Below, one piece after another: positions 43,158 through 56,400 of a DNA stretch of 64,000 nucleotides (position 1 is its first letter; each line of letters begins with the position of its first letter). The notes beneath the pieces are model-generated. The model worked only from the letters and a program-made list of their open reading frames with translations, did not search any database and had not been told where the DNA came from. Origin of the DNA: Metridium senile. Taxonomy: Eukaryota; Cnidaria; Anthozoa; Actiniaria; Metridiidae. The stretch covers positions 10,865,398 through 10,929,397 of the forward strand of contig OX459105.1 of the NCBI GenBank assembly GCA_949775045.1, given 5' to 3'. A program made the position numbers and the translations under genes.

Positions 43158-43427
43158 CACCTAATTCAAAAAAGGTTGACGGGGCGAACGGCGATTGGCG
43201 ATTGGTGATTGGCGATTGCGGGACTGTGGATAATACGAATTTCTTCTTATTCTATTCTAAATTACCCAAACATCGTTAAGCGATGACCTTAGATGGATGT
43301 CTCGAAGGTTTCGCTGAACAGTGGAAGCATTGTTTGGGTAATTTAGAAACGAATAAGAAGGAATTCATATTAACCATCGCCAATCGCCAATCGCCGTTCG
43401 CCCCGTCAACCTTTTTTGAATTAGGTG
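43158..43427. mobile_element. TA-type MITE family C, copy 2
   Basis: The ends CACCTAATTCAAAAAAGGTT and the complement are bounded by TA on both sides. The left TA is shared with the element ending at 43155. Confidence 0.85.
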
Positions 43428-43809
43428 TATACCGAACCGACTACGATAAATCAAGAATACATCTAAATAGAAAACAAACAAACACAAAAATAACACAAAC
43501 AACAAGAAAACTATATACGAAACAAAACTACAACGAAAACAAACCCTGCGAATAATAAGAAAACATCACTGAAAATCTTCATCTTCAAGTTTCTGCCAAC
43601 TAGACAACCATTTATTATTTCCTAATTTATTTCGAAGAACGAAAGTGATTTCGTAAGTGTATTTATTTCTTTAAACAAACAATTAATATCAACTTGAAAA
43701 TTGATTAAAAAAATTATGAAAATTGAGCAATTAACATGCAACGTGTTACTCTTTTAACCAAAATATCTTTTTTGATACTAAATCCTATAAATAGCCAAGA
43801 GATTTTAGT

Positions 43810-43926
43810 TTATCCCGGGCGCTTGACGACCATCTCCCGAATGACACTGCGAGACAAATGTACTGTCGTTTTATTAGGACCGCTGACACCGTATCGCGGA
43901 AGGGGGTCGTCAAGCGCCCGGGATAA
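43810..43926. mobile_element. Palindromic MITE, 117 bp
   Basis: Perfect ends TTATCCCGGGCGCTTGACGA and the complement. It carries the only nearby AATAAA on the minus strand. Confidence 0.75.
43870..43875 (-). terminator. Possible polyadenylation signal AATAAA
   Basis: This is the first AATAAA I found downstream of the nexilin-like stop codon, about 370 nt away. It lies inside a palindromic MITE (43810-43926). Its use is not demonstrated. Confidence 0.25.
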
Positions 43927-44242
43927 TTGTCCCCTTCAGAGTTCCCTGCTCCATCTTGAGACAAGTGAATAAGAGAGAAATAAGAGGAAACTATGAAGGG
44001 AACTATTGTCGACCTCTTCGAACTAGGCATATATTGCTAATTATTCTACCATTTACGAATTTTCTTTTGATCTATTTGTGCAAAATAGTATATTTTTTTT
44101 CGAAAATTATGAATTATTTAACGTCATATATTTTTATGTTAGTGTTCGAGCTATGATAATTTATAATTATCGAGGTGAAACGAATCATTTTGTGGAAATC
44201 TTACGATTTGCATAAGTCAATTAGATTAAAAGTTCTGGAACG

Positions 44243-44464
44243 TTAGTTAATGTGGTACTCTCTGTACCCGTCGCCATTGGCAACCCCTTTAAACGTAGTT
44301 CCCGCGATGCTCTTCGGTCTTGCTTGGCGTCCTTGAGGGTTCTCTCGTCTCTTGACAGAGCTATCGTCTTTAGAGACGCGTAGACCTCCCCCTCCAAAGG
44401 CTGAGAATTTACTAAGGTCGAGTTTTCTAGGTGTGGGTCTGCTGAAGTCGCTGCTTTCGTCGTT
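44243..44464 (-). CDS. Nexilin-like gene, terminal exon H with stop
   Basis: Acceptor TTTTGTAG. It encodes 73 residues and TAA at 44245-44243. A final motif copy (PRKLDLSKFSAFGG) lies near the start, and a basic tail ends GDGYREYHIN. The tail has no recognised domain. Confidence 0.85.
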   Translation of the reverse strand, partial: NDESSDFSRPTPRKLDLSKFSAFGGGGLRVSKDDSSVKRRENPQGRQARPKSIAGTTFKGVANGDGYREYHIN

Positions 44465-47400
44465 CTACAAAATAGATAAAAATAAAGGGATTATCCACCG
44501 TGTAAAGTACTAATAGAAATAATTGCCATTGCCAGGCGGGGAAGAGTTAGAAAGGCTGAGTAGACCCCTTCAGAGTTCCCTGTGCTAATTTGAAAGGTAG
44601 CCGGGCCTTTGCTTCGAAGCATGACGAACGTTGAGCTAGTTGTGATAGAGACCTTTTAACACCTTGCCGGACAATTATTCACGTGTCTCTATCATTGCAA
44701 TCATAACGTTCGTCTCGCTTCGATGCAAAGGCCTGGCTACCTTTCAAGATGACGCAGGGAGCCGTGAAGGCATTGCGAGACAATTGCTGAAAATAGTGTG
44801 CAGTGTAACATAGTACAGTATTGAGTTCAATAAACTGTCAATTTGTTTTACCTCTTCATTTTGTCCTCCGTTTCTTGCATCAGTTCTGGAAAGAAACATA
44901 TAGTAAATCAAACATATATCGTTTTCGTTCCTCATTTATACAATAATAAAATATACATAGGAAGAATAAACAAAAGTTAAAGTGTAAAAGAGAGAAAAAG
45001 AAAGGAAAGAGAAAAAAGAAAGTAACGAGAAAAAAAGAAAGAAAACAGAAAAAAAAGAAAGACAAAAAAACAAAGGAAAGAGAAAAAAGAAAGGAACAAT
45101 AAAATAAAACGGGAAGCAAGTAAGCTTAAAGAGAGTAATAAAACGGTCCTTATTTTTACATAAAATCTGCGAAAATAAAAATTCAAATTCGAGCGAGTAA
45201 AGAAAGAAAGAGATTTCTCGAAAGTTTTTCGAGGAGAAACAGTAACTATTTTGCTATAAGACAGAAATGATGAGAGGGGAAGCAGAAAGCACTAATAAAA
45301 AAATGGTAACAAATAAAAGAAGAGAGAAAGGACAAAGAAGGAAGGATAAAATCCGCACTAACCTGTCTGAGACTGTAGATTGACTGACTGCTCGCCCCTC
45401 CATCTCTTCTCTCTCCAGGCGAAGTCTTTCGATTTCAAGCTCTTTGCCTCTTCGCTCTCTTTCTCTCGCTTCTTGGTCGATTGATTGAGTGAACTTTGAA
45501 AAATCAAGCTTACCGACTGACTTTTTGGTCTGGGAAGAGCCACCATCTTCTTCGTATTCGTAGCGAGTGGTTGATCTTGATGGAATACTTTGCCTTTCTG
45601 CGCTCTGCTTTCTTTCAACGTCAGATTTGCTGGTTTTCCTCTCGTCTGATTTACTGCCCTTTCTTTCGCTGTCTGATTTACTGCCCTTTCTTTCGCGATC
45701 TGATTTACTACTTGAAGTCTTTTCTTCAAAGAAGATGTCATTATCTGGAGTAGATGACTCTACCTCTTGTGCAGCACTGGCTCTGACAGTTGCAGCTTGT
45801 TTGTGAGCCCTTTGACGTTCTAATTCTCGAGAATTGAGCTTCTCTTCTTCATCACGCAGACGTCTCTCGTTCTCCAGCTCAATCGCTCGCCTTCTTTTGA
45901 TTTCGTCTTCTTCACGGAATGACTGCACTATGTTATCAATATCAAGTTTACTGACGCTTTGTCGCTTCTCTTCTTTGCTTAAGTCGCCATTTTGAAGCCG
46001 TGTTGATTCATACTCATCATCTAAACGCTTTTGTTCGCGTAGTAGCAGTTCTTTTTCTTCTTTTTCACGTCGAATTCGTTCTCTTTCGAGTTCAGCAAGA
46101 CGTTGTCGTTTTTCTTCCGCTTCCTCGCCGAATGATTTAGTAATTTTGTTGAAGTCGAGCTTGCCAACACTTTTCCGCTTTTCTTCATACATCTGATCTT
46201 CAGTGACGTCAACTGGGGCAGACTGTACTTCTGTTGTGGTAGATTGTTCAATCACTATTTCTTCACTTTTCTTTGACGCTTGACGCTCACGTTTTTTCTC
46301 ACTTGCAAGGATTTCTCTCTCTTCGTTTTCTCTTCGACGGCGTTCTTGTTCCATCTCAGCACGACGTCTTTGCTTCTCTTCAGCTTCGTCACTGAATGAT
46401 TTTGTGATTTTATTAAAGTCCAGTTTTCCGACGGTTTTTGGCTTGTCTTCAGCTGTCTTTTCTTCTTCAAAAAAATCGGGCGCCGACTCTACTTCTTGTA
46501 CAACGTTGGCGCTTACAACGTACTCATTGTTCTGGCGTTGCCGTTCTTGCTCTTGGAGAAGTAGATCTCTTTCCTCTTTCTCACGGCGCAATCGTTCTTT
46601 TTCGAGCTCTACCAGCCGTTGTCTTTTCTCCTCTGCCTCATTACCAAACGATTTCGTAATCTTCTCAAAGTCAAGCTTGCCGACGTTTGTCGTCGTCGTC
46701 TTCTGTTTGCTTCCAACGTCGTCATTATCTACTTCATGCGAGCGTATGCGTTCTTCTTCGAGTAACAGTAGGTCTCGTTCTTCTTTTTCTCGACGGATTC
46801 TTTCCCTCTCGACTTCGATTAGACGTTGCCTTTTTTCCTCTGCTTCTTCGCCGAACGATTTGGTAATTTTTCCAAAGTCGAGTTTTCCAACACTTTTGCG
46901 CTTTTCTTCATACAATTGATCCTCGGTAACATCTGCTGGTTCGGAAGGCACCTCTTGGACGTTAGTCCTTTTATTGGCACTCTCTGCTTCACGTTGACGC
47001 TCTTTCTCGCGTAACATCAACTTTCGTTCTGCCTCTTCCTTGCGGACTCGCTCTTTCTCCATTTCCACTAACCGTCCTCTATGTTCCTCTGCTTCGTGGG
47101 TGAACGATTGTGTGATCTTATTAAAGTCCAGCTTTCCAACACTCTTCTTTGGGCTTTGCTCAGCTGCCTGTTCATCTTCAAACCGTGTTGGTGCTGAGTG
47201 AACCTCTTGAACAGACGACTCCACAATGATGTTATCGTCCTCACGCTGTTGCTCTCGTAGGAGGAACTCCCTTTCTTCATTTTCCCGTCTTATCCGTTCT
47301 CTTTCAAGCTCTACCAGTCGCCTTTGTTTCTCTTCTGCTTCTTCGGCAAATGATTTGGTAATCTTGTTGAAATCGAGCTTTCCGACAGATTTCGGCTTTT

Positions 47401-50400
47401 CTTCAATAACAATCTCCGCATCCTCGTATGAATAAGGAGCAGAGTGAACTTCTGTTACAACTGAGGTTTCAATGACATCTTGGTCTGGTACTCTTTGCTT
47501 CTCTTTCTGTGCTTCAGGTGATTTCTTCGCTGATGTCTTTCGTGTAACTTCAACAACTGTGTCTTTCTGCTGGAACTGTGAGAAATGCGAAAGGTTGATT
47601 TTGTTGACATTCTGTGGCTTGTCTGTCACTGTGGAGTTAGAAACTTCGTAATGGAAGTCTTCTCGGTTTCGTCGTTCTTCATCTTCTCTCAGTCTTTCCA
47701 TCTCTTCGAGCTCTCGTCTTACTCTCTCTTCTTCTAGCTGCCTCTTGCGTTTCTCTTTTTCGCTCGAATCATCACCCATCATCTGTAGATACCGTCCCTT
47801 ATCAAGTCTCCCAACGTTCTTCGGGGGACCGTCAAAGGTCGTCTCTTCGGGGCTTTCCTGAACTTCTATAGTCTCCTGGGCGTAGACAACTTCATCTGTG
47901 TTTATTTTACTTCGACTCTCTCTCCTGGCAAGTTTTCGTTCTTCTCTGATCTCATCTTTGGTTTTCTTTTTGCTGGCAGAGTCTGGGCTTTTACCTCCTT
48001 TTAGGAATGGAGACATGACACTATTGTCGAGGCGTTTGACGTTTTGGGGTTTATCAGTCACGTCGTTGCCTTCGTTACCAAAGGCATCCTCGGGTTCATA
48101 CTGGCGGCGTTTCATCTCTTCATTCTTCAATTTGTTGATCTCATACTGTTCTTGATTTATTCTCTCCTTTTCGGTTTCTTTCAGACGTTGCTCCGCTTCT
48201 TTATTCCCTTGTTCATGCATCTGAGACAACCAGCCTTTGTTTAGTTTGCCAACACTTCGTCTCTTCAGCTCGTATTCCTCATCTTCCGTAAGCGGCGCTG
48301 GTGCTGACTCGACCTCGGTGACTTTGCTGACTGTTACCACTTCATTACTGTAGACTGTTTTCTCGTCCTTCTTTACACTGGACTTGCGTACTGGGGCTTG
48401 TTGTCGTGGTTTCTCCTGTTTAAACTTAGAAAATAAACTTATGTCCAACTTTTTGACGTTCCTAGTTTCGTTGTCAGTATTGTTAATATTACTATCATAA
48501 CCACCCTCCTCCGAGGCGCTGTAGAACGTATTATCGTGGGCTTTCTTAACGTGCTCAATTTGTTCACGTTCTAACTGTAGACCTTTATCCCATTCCCTCT
48601 TTTCTTGTTCGCGTTTAGCTTTCCTGTCATCCGAAACAGGTGTTGTTTGACGAGTAACGTTCATTTTAGGTGACTTAAAGTCATCTTTGTTTGGCGTTTC
48701 ATCAGATGAAAATGGAAAACGATTCTTATCTAGTTTTTTAACGCTTCTCACTCGACTATCATAATCCTGGTTTTCAAAGTCGTTACTCGGAGCAGACTCG
48801 TCCAGTGTGGTGACATGAGGAACAATGTTCTCAGTCTTTAGGTCTTGGGCATTACTTGTTGGTTTATCATGCTGTTTAAACGGGCTTGAGGCAATATTTA
48901 ATTTGCCCACAGACCTTTTTCTTACCTGTTGTTCAAATATATCCTCTTCAGTTGATTCGACAGTCTCAATTCGATTGGTTTGGATTCTTTCGCTTGAAAT
49001 TCGCTTGGAGACTCTGGGTACAGGTTTTTGTTCTGGTTCAGAACTCTTCTGGAAACCACCAAATTTTGAAATATCGATTTTATTGACGTTCTTGGACTTG
49101 ACTTTCACATCGAACTCATCATCTTCGAAAGTGTTGATGGTGGTTGTAACTTCGCGGTCTTCTCTTTCACGTCGACGTCGATCTTCTTCTCGTTCTCTTT
49201 CTATTTCTTCCATTTCGCGACGAGTTCGTTCCTCTTTTTCGCGTCTTTGTCGCTCTTCGTTTGTCATCGTTTCGTATCTCAGACTGGATTTGTCGATTTT
49301 ACCAATTTCAGGACGTTCGTCTTCAATCTAAATCACAAATTTAAAAAACTGATGAGTGTTTCTTTCCATTTATTTTATCGTTTAGTGTATACAGTGAAAC
49401 CTCTGAAAACTGGACAGCTCTGGGACAAAGAAAACTCTCCGGTGTAGTGGGTGTTTCGGTTTATTGAGTTTGAGTTAATTGAAACTGTCGATCCAACATG
49501 TCAGGTTTTGAGAGAACTCCGATTATTGAGATTCCTGTATACAGGGCTCCACTATATTCTTTTATTTGTTTATTTGGTGGAAGACGTGTTGGCAGAGCGG
49601 TCAGTGGTTGGGGTCCTTGGTCGACAGGCCTGGGTTCAATTCCTGGCCCGCGCAACTACGTTGTGTCCTTGGGTAAGATGCTTCACTTCCACATTGCCTA
49701 CTTCACTCGTACATTAAATGCTGGGGTAAAGATGGGAGTAGAGTGACTAATTACTAATATGGTGATTACTCGGCCTACCTGCTCGATGACATCTTGATTA
49801 GCAGAGGCTTTCAGAGCCACCTTTTTAGGTACCAACAATTCTTTCTTGGAATCGGTTCGCTGGATTTTCTTGATTTGATCGTAACGGCTTGATTCGCTCT
49901 TTTTAAACTTCTGAGAGCCTCCTCGTTCATTTTGATCAGGCGAACCTCGACCTAAAACATAATCGACAATCGGGATTATATATATTAATAAAATCCAACT
50001 TGATAAAAAAATTGTTGAAAAAATTAAGTGGTCCTGTTTTAAAGTCATCTTTTTCAACACCAAAATATTCACATTAACTTTATCTATTCCAAAAGAGTGA
50101 AAAAATTTTAGTCGATGGTTAAAAATAGGACTGTAAATGGATTAAAATATTCATAAAATCATATCGGAACAAAGTGACAAGGCGGCCATGTTCGTGGTTA
50201 ATACAATACAAACAAGTCCTTTTCACAGTTCCGCCTCAGTGACCACGAATAACAGCCCCAAGTCGAGGTTCGAGTTGCTGCGCATAGCAAAACTATAATT
50301 TACCATACGCAGTAACTTGATACTCGACTTGGAACTACCATTCTTGATCACTGAACAAATTGTCCTTTTCAGTTCCGTTCAGTGACCACTAATGGTAGTT

Positions 50401-53400
50401 AACCAAGTCGATGTTGGAGTTTCTGCGCATGATAAATTATAGATTTGCTTTGTTTGGCAACTCCAGCCTCGACTGGGAACTATTATACGTGGTTACTGAA
50501 CAAATTGTCTTTTTCACAGTTCCATATAATAATAGTTCCAAGTCGATTTTGGAGTTTCTGCGCATGATAAATTATAGTTTTGCTATGTGTGGCAACACCA
50601 ACCTCGACTTGGATCTATTATTCGTGGTCACTGAACGGAACTGTGAAAAGGTCTATTCGCGGAATTTGCAGGAAAATAGAGTTTAGCTCCAAGCGAGAGA
50701 AACGCTTATGTTCTTGATCAACAGCATGGCCACGCACCTTGATCACGTTACGTGAACTACTAACATTACAAGTGTGCTATCCAAGCATGCTTCATTCGGC
50801 TATTGTAGTTTTTAGTTGCTGTTTGCGTTGTTGACGGTACGCACTTCATAGTGACTTCAAATGAAGTGGTATTTTCCTTCTCTTGTTCTCTCGCTCCCGC
50901 TTCCAATTTTTCGATACAACTGACTCCGCTGTTTTAGTTGTTGGTTTTGTTAGTGTTGCTGTCTTGTTTTGTTTCTGTTGTTTTTGTTGCTCTCACTACT
51001 GTTGTTGATGTTGTTGTTATTGTTGCTCTCACTACTGTTGTTGTTGTTGCTCTCACTACTGTTGTTGTTGTTGCTCTCACTACCGTTGATGTTGTTATTG
51101 TTACTGTTGTTATTGTTGCTCTCACTACTGTTGTTGTTGTTGTTATTGTTGCTCTCACTACTGTTGTTGTTGTTGCTCTCACTACCGTTGTTGTTGTTGT
51201 TATTATTGTTGCTCTCACTACTGTTGTTGTTGTTGCTCTCACTACCATTGTTGTTGATGTTGTTTCTGTTGTTATTGTTGCTCTCACTATTATTGTTGTT
51301 GTTGTTTCTGTTGTTATTGTTGCTCTAACTGCTGTTGTTGTTTCTGTTGTTATTGTTGCTCTTACTATTATTGTTGTTGTTGTTTCTGTTGTTATTGTTG
51401 CTCTAACTGCTGTTGTTGTTGTTTCTGTTGTTATTGTTGCTCTCACTGCTGCTGCTGCTGCTGTTGTTGTTTATTGTGATATTTCATGGGTGGTATGGTG
51501 GCCTAGCGTTGTGGGCGCTGGCCTTTTACCTTTACGACCTTGGTTCAATTCTCGACTCGGGCAAAAAGTGACTAGAGTTTGTTTGATGTGTTGTTATCTC
51601 TCATGTCATGAGGGTTATTCTCTGCATGGATTAGAATTGTGTGTTGTAAATGTTGAATGTACGTAGTGGAAGTGAGTGAAAGCGAACCACAAAGAAGAGA
51701 CCCGATGAGGAGTGACAGTTTTAAAATACACCTATTTTAAAAATCGTTGTTGCAGCCGAAGCTACGGTCCACACTCTAAAACCTGCAAAGGATGCCGGTT
51801 ACATGGACTTAATTTGTGATTCATTGCACGTTTTTTAAAGAAATATTTCTATCTATATCTACCACAGCAACAACTTGTTATGGTCATATAAAACAAACAT
51901 GTACAACCAAAATATGCTATGAATAAATCAATAACAAGTGACGAAATACCGACATCCTTTGCAGACTTTAGAGTGTGGACTGTGGCATTGTTTGCGACAA
52001 TGATTTTTGAAATGGATGTATACAAAACCTTTTACTCCGACGAAGGGCAAAAGCTCGAAACGTCAGTAAAGTTGACTCAATTTTTTTACGGTGTTACAAA
52101 TTTCATTATATTACCTATCGTATTATATCAAACACCGACGAGGCCTATACTAGTTTACTCGCTAGTTTCCATTTATACAAACATTGTTGACTTCTTGCTG
52201 TTGTATGTGCGTGCATTGCGGATGGTTATAATGTAATTTACCTTCAAATATGGATTTGTTTATTTTGCCGGGTTGGAATTGCCCTGCTCTGTCCCATCGT
52301 GCTTCGTCTTCTGTCAAACGGTTTCTTTCATCGATCTCAGCGATGGGTTTTCTGTCATCTCCTTCATCATCATCATCTTTGTGAGTTGATTGGTCCTCGT
52401 TCTCATCCCATAATCCACGCTAATAATGGTAATAAATAGAGTTAATTTCAATTACTTCAATGAAACAGATAAATGAATGAAATCGTGCGTATTTGAACTA
52501 ATCCACCTTTAATATACTGTACAAAATTACTTGATTCTGATTGGACGAGAGTAGTATAAATAAATCGTGTATTGTACTCTGCAGAGTACCAATTAGCTTT
52601 TCAGTATATCATAAAAAAATGCACGATCTTCTCGTACAATTTGTAATTTATAAATACTCGTGATGTTTTGAATGTTCGGTCAAATTGGACTCAAAGGCTC
52701 GTCCAATTTTGAAAACTTTCAAAACATCACTCGTACCTATTAATTACGAATTGTACTCAAGATCGTGGGATTTCCTATACAAATATATGAATTAATTAAT
52801 TAATTAATTAAAAGAACTGAAATCGATAAGGTCATTAACTAGAAAACTTAAATCATTTGTAAATAAGTTATAGATAGAATTCAATTTTTATTTAGATAGG
52901 CTATGTATTCCAATTCACTTAGAATCATCTAGGGTAGTTAAAATTTCTTTCTTTTATTTATTCATTGTTATTATTTTGAGGGCCATGTGTATATTATCTT
53001 GAGATATTAAGTGTTACCCTCTTTAAATAAAGTATTCTATTCTAATGAATGAATGAATAAATGAATCGATCAATCAATGAACGAATAGACGGATGAAAGG
53101 ATACAGATTGAATGGAAGGGAGGATGAATAATTGATGGAATGAACAAATAGATAGATAATGAACTAATGGGTGAGTGAGTGAGTGAAGAAATGATCTCGA
53201 TAAATAAAGCAAACAAACAACTGAAATAACCAGGTAAAATAAACAAATGAATTTCAATAAATGAAAACGAATGCACAAATAAACCAAAAAAAATGACGTA
53301 ATTAGGTGCATGGCGGAATAATTAAATAAATAAATATGCCTTATCGAGACAACTTACCTTGGGAGAACTCTCGACTTCAGTGGTTTCTGTGAAACTGATA

Positions 53401-56400
53401 AAAAAGAAACAAAATAATCATATAAGACATAAAAGATATAAGACATATTTTGCGTTACTCAAATGTATGCAAAATAGACGTGACTTGTGTGCCATTTTAC
53501 AATACCATTTTCAAAACTATCACTGCAAGAATGTTGTACGCATTTTCTTTCTTATTCAGATTTCCACTCGCGCTATTGAATACTAGAACCAATGACTCTA
53601 ATATTATTACACAAAAGAAAATAGGTAACGCATTCTGGTAACGGTAATATATGACGCCATGATCCCCATTTTTGAGAGATTGCGTTACCAGCCGTCAAGC
53701 TTATTGCGTTACTCCAAAGTATGCCAATCTTATGACTACTCAACTGAAAAAAACACAGACAACCAAATTAAGACTAAGAAAATATAGCTACTTCGAAAAT
53801 AAATATAACGAGCCAATAATATAAATATAAGCCAATATAAGCCTTGGGACACAAAATCAAAACAACGGTGAATAAAAGACGCCGTAATTAGAAACATAAT
53901 ATACCACATTAAAATCCCATTCCGAATATAAACATCCCAAACTGAAAAAAGAATGTTCTAGAGAAAATCGTTCTAGTTTTCACCCTAGAAGACAGACAAA
54001 TCGTCCGTACAAATTGTTCGTCTTATGTTAATTAAACAAGATCAGAAGACGTTTTCGACTCAAGTTGTGTTCGCTTCCTTTTCACACCAGACGACTTGTC
54101 CGTCGTAAGTCTATCCCTCCGTCAAGACGATAATTTCTTCGTTTAGACGATTTGTCCGTTTTCTTTACGGCTTGTAAATGTGTTCTAGAACAATTAGAAT
54201 ATATAAATGATAGTTCCATAGCTTTAGTTTTAACGAACAAAGGAAATTCAGTCAGTAAATTAGAAAAAAAAATAATGTCTAGACTGGCCCCTAAATTTTC
54301 GAAAAGTTCGACTTTGGACGTGTATTAGGGGACGTTATAAAAACCTCAGACGAACTGGTTGTCTATTATTCGTCCTATAAATAAACTTGCATCCAAATTC
54401 CATATTAGTTTGTAAGTAGGAGTAGGATATTCAATTGGTTCTGTTTCCTTCTCAGTCACATCTATATATACTTTTTGAATATTTCTATTTACAATATTTT
54501 TGAAATTATATCATTGTGACAAATGAATAAATTAAACTAAATGACAGCGTTTGGAAAAGTAATTTATACTTGGCATAACATTCGAAAATCATTAAAATTG
54601 CTTTATATTTTTTCTGAAACGGTTAAGCGAACTACCAAACGAACTGATCACTACCAACTATCCGTCATACATCTGAATTTGCATCAAGTGAGGTCACCTT
54701 TGAGACAATGATAATAGACCTTTTAACAGTTCTTGTCGATCAACCTCAGCCTTGATACAGTGTAATACATTCTTTATAATTTGACAACAGGTAGAGGTAA
54801 CTTAAGGTAAACAATGTACACATTTTTTTAAATATTTTTGATTGTTTTTTTTTTCTTCAATTGAAACACTTTAAAATTCCACGGGCTGTAGTTAAATTCT
54901 AAAGAATACATTACTATCCAGGTTGGAATTGCTCGACCAGAATTGTTTAAAAATAGTCTGTTGACGCCGTCTGGAAAAGTAATTTATACCGGCGTAGCTT
55001 GATAATACTTATTCCTGTATTCGACTATTGTCTGGAATCATATCGAGTTTATCTTGGTCGAAGATAAGAGCTGAAGTGTCGCTGTAATATATGCTTTATT
55101 AAATGAGAGATTAATTCGACAGTGGGGGCTAGGGGGAATTAAATTGTTTTCGATGGGAGATTATTATAAATGCACACAATGAACGAACATGCCGAAATGA
55201 AAATACTGATATTAAATGTTCTTTGTATAGAATGGCAACAATAAGAAGTTATAAATGTTAGTATTTTTTGCTTGATATATAGGGAATATTATATTTTGAT
55301 CATGAAAAGTTATTTCGCTGAATAGCAATGTAACAATAAAATGAAAATACATGATCTTTAAATATAGAGCGGCAATCAAGTTACTAAATTATAAAGTCCA
55401 CTAACTGACTTCACTGGAAAACGAATAAACAAAGTTAAAAATAAATAAATATTAAGTTATTTAGGGAATATTATATTTTAATCGTGAAAAGTCATTTCGA
55501 TGAATAGCAATGTAAAATTTAAATGAAAATACACGATCTTTAAATATAGAGCGGCAATGAAGTTACTAAATTATAAATGTCACTAATACTTCACTGGAAA
55601 AACGAATAAACAAAGTTGAATTAAAAATAAATAATTATACAGTTCTTTATGCACACTTTTAGGGATTAAATAATATATTCAAAAATCATACTTGCATAGT
55701 AAATATCAATAATTTTAACAAAACGCCGATCAAATTACAGAATTACTAATATCCCTAACGCCAATGGTTGCGAAGGCAACTAGGTTTTGACTTCAATGAG
55801 AGTCTTATCAAAGGTTAAGGCAAAATACTCGGATAGTTTGAAATTCCTCAGCTACTACGTGATAAAATGATGTATGTTTATATTGTGTAATTTGTGGGCT
55901 TAAAAATAAATTCCCAACTGCAGAGCAAGAGGAAGAGAAAGAGGAAGAAAACCAACGCACGAAATCAAAAAATAAAATCCCGGTTGGCAAGCGAATAGAT
56001 AATTTTGGAGAAAAACTCTAGCTGTGAAGTTAATATTTCATTACGAAAGGCTTATAAACTATTGCGAAAAGGCTTATAAACTACGCTCTAATATATTAAA
56101 ACATACGAACTCAAAAGTCGTTTGTCAATAATATTTACGACCAACGAAAATATATAAGTATGATAAAGCAGAAATTATTCATAGAATCGATTATTCACGA
56201 GCTTTTTTTCTGTTTAACTTATGAATATGTTAAATACCAGCGAAATTAAATACTAAACGTCAGCAAGTAATGTCTTAACTATTTACCTTATGTCTTGCTC
56301 CGGTGCCTGGTAGCTGTAGCTCTGCTCAACACGATAGTTTGTCATCGTTTCGTCAACATTATTGTTATTCAAAGCCGGCCGTGTTTTCTTCGTTTCGAAA

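Noticed and set aside
31716..44464. Giant repeat ORF as 3' exons of the nexilin-like gene
   Set aside because: The upstream gene ends in a clear TAA at 44243, and the giant frame has its own ATG with in-frame stops just upstream.
46404..49331. Plus-strand ORFs of 60-171 aa over the main exon
   Set aside because: Serine-rich antisense shadows of the E/R/K-rich coding exon.
49580..49660. tRNA gene
   Set aside because: Boxes A and B are present but no acceptor or anticodon stem can be formed, and a SINE body follows.
50934..51666. Long ORFs on both strands (poly-T/A and poly-V/L)
   Set aside because: They arise from the TTG microsatellite and CTCTCACTAC minisatellite within an intron.
51919..52236. 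105-aa plus-strand ORF with hydrophobic segments
   Set aside because: It begins inside a family A MITE and is antisense to intron and exon D boundaries.
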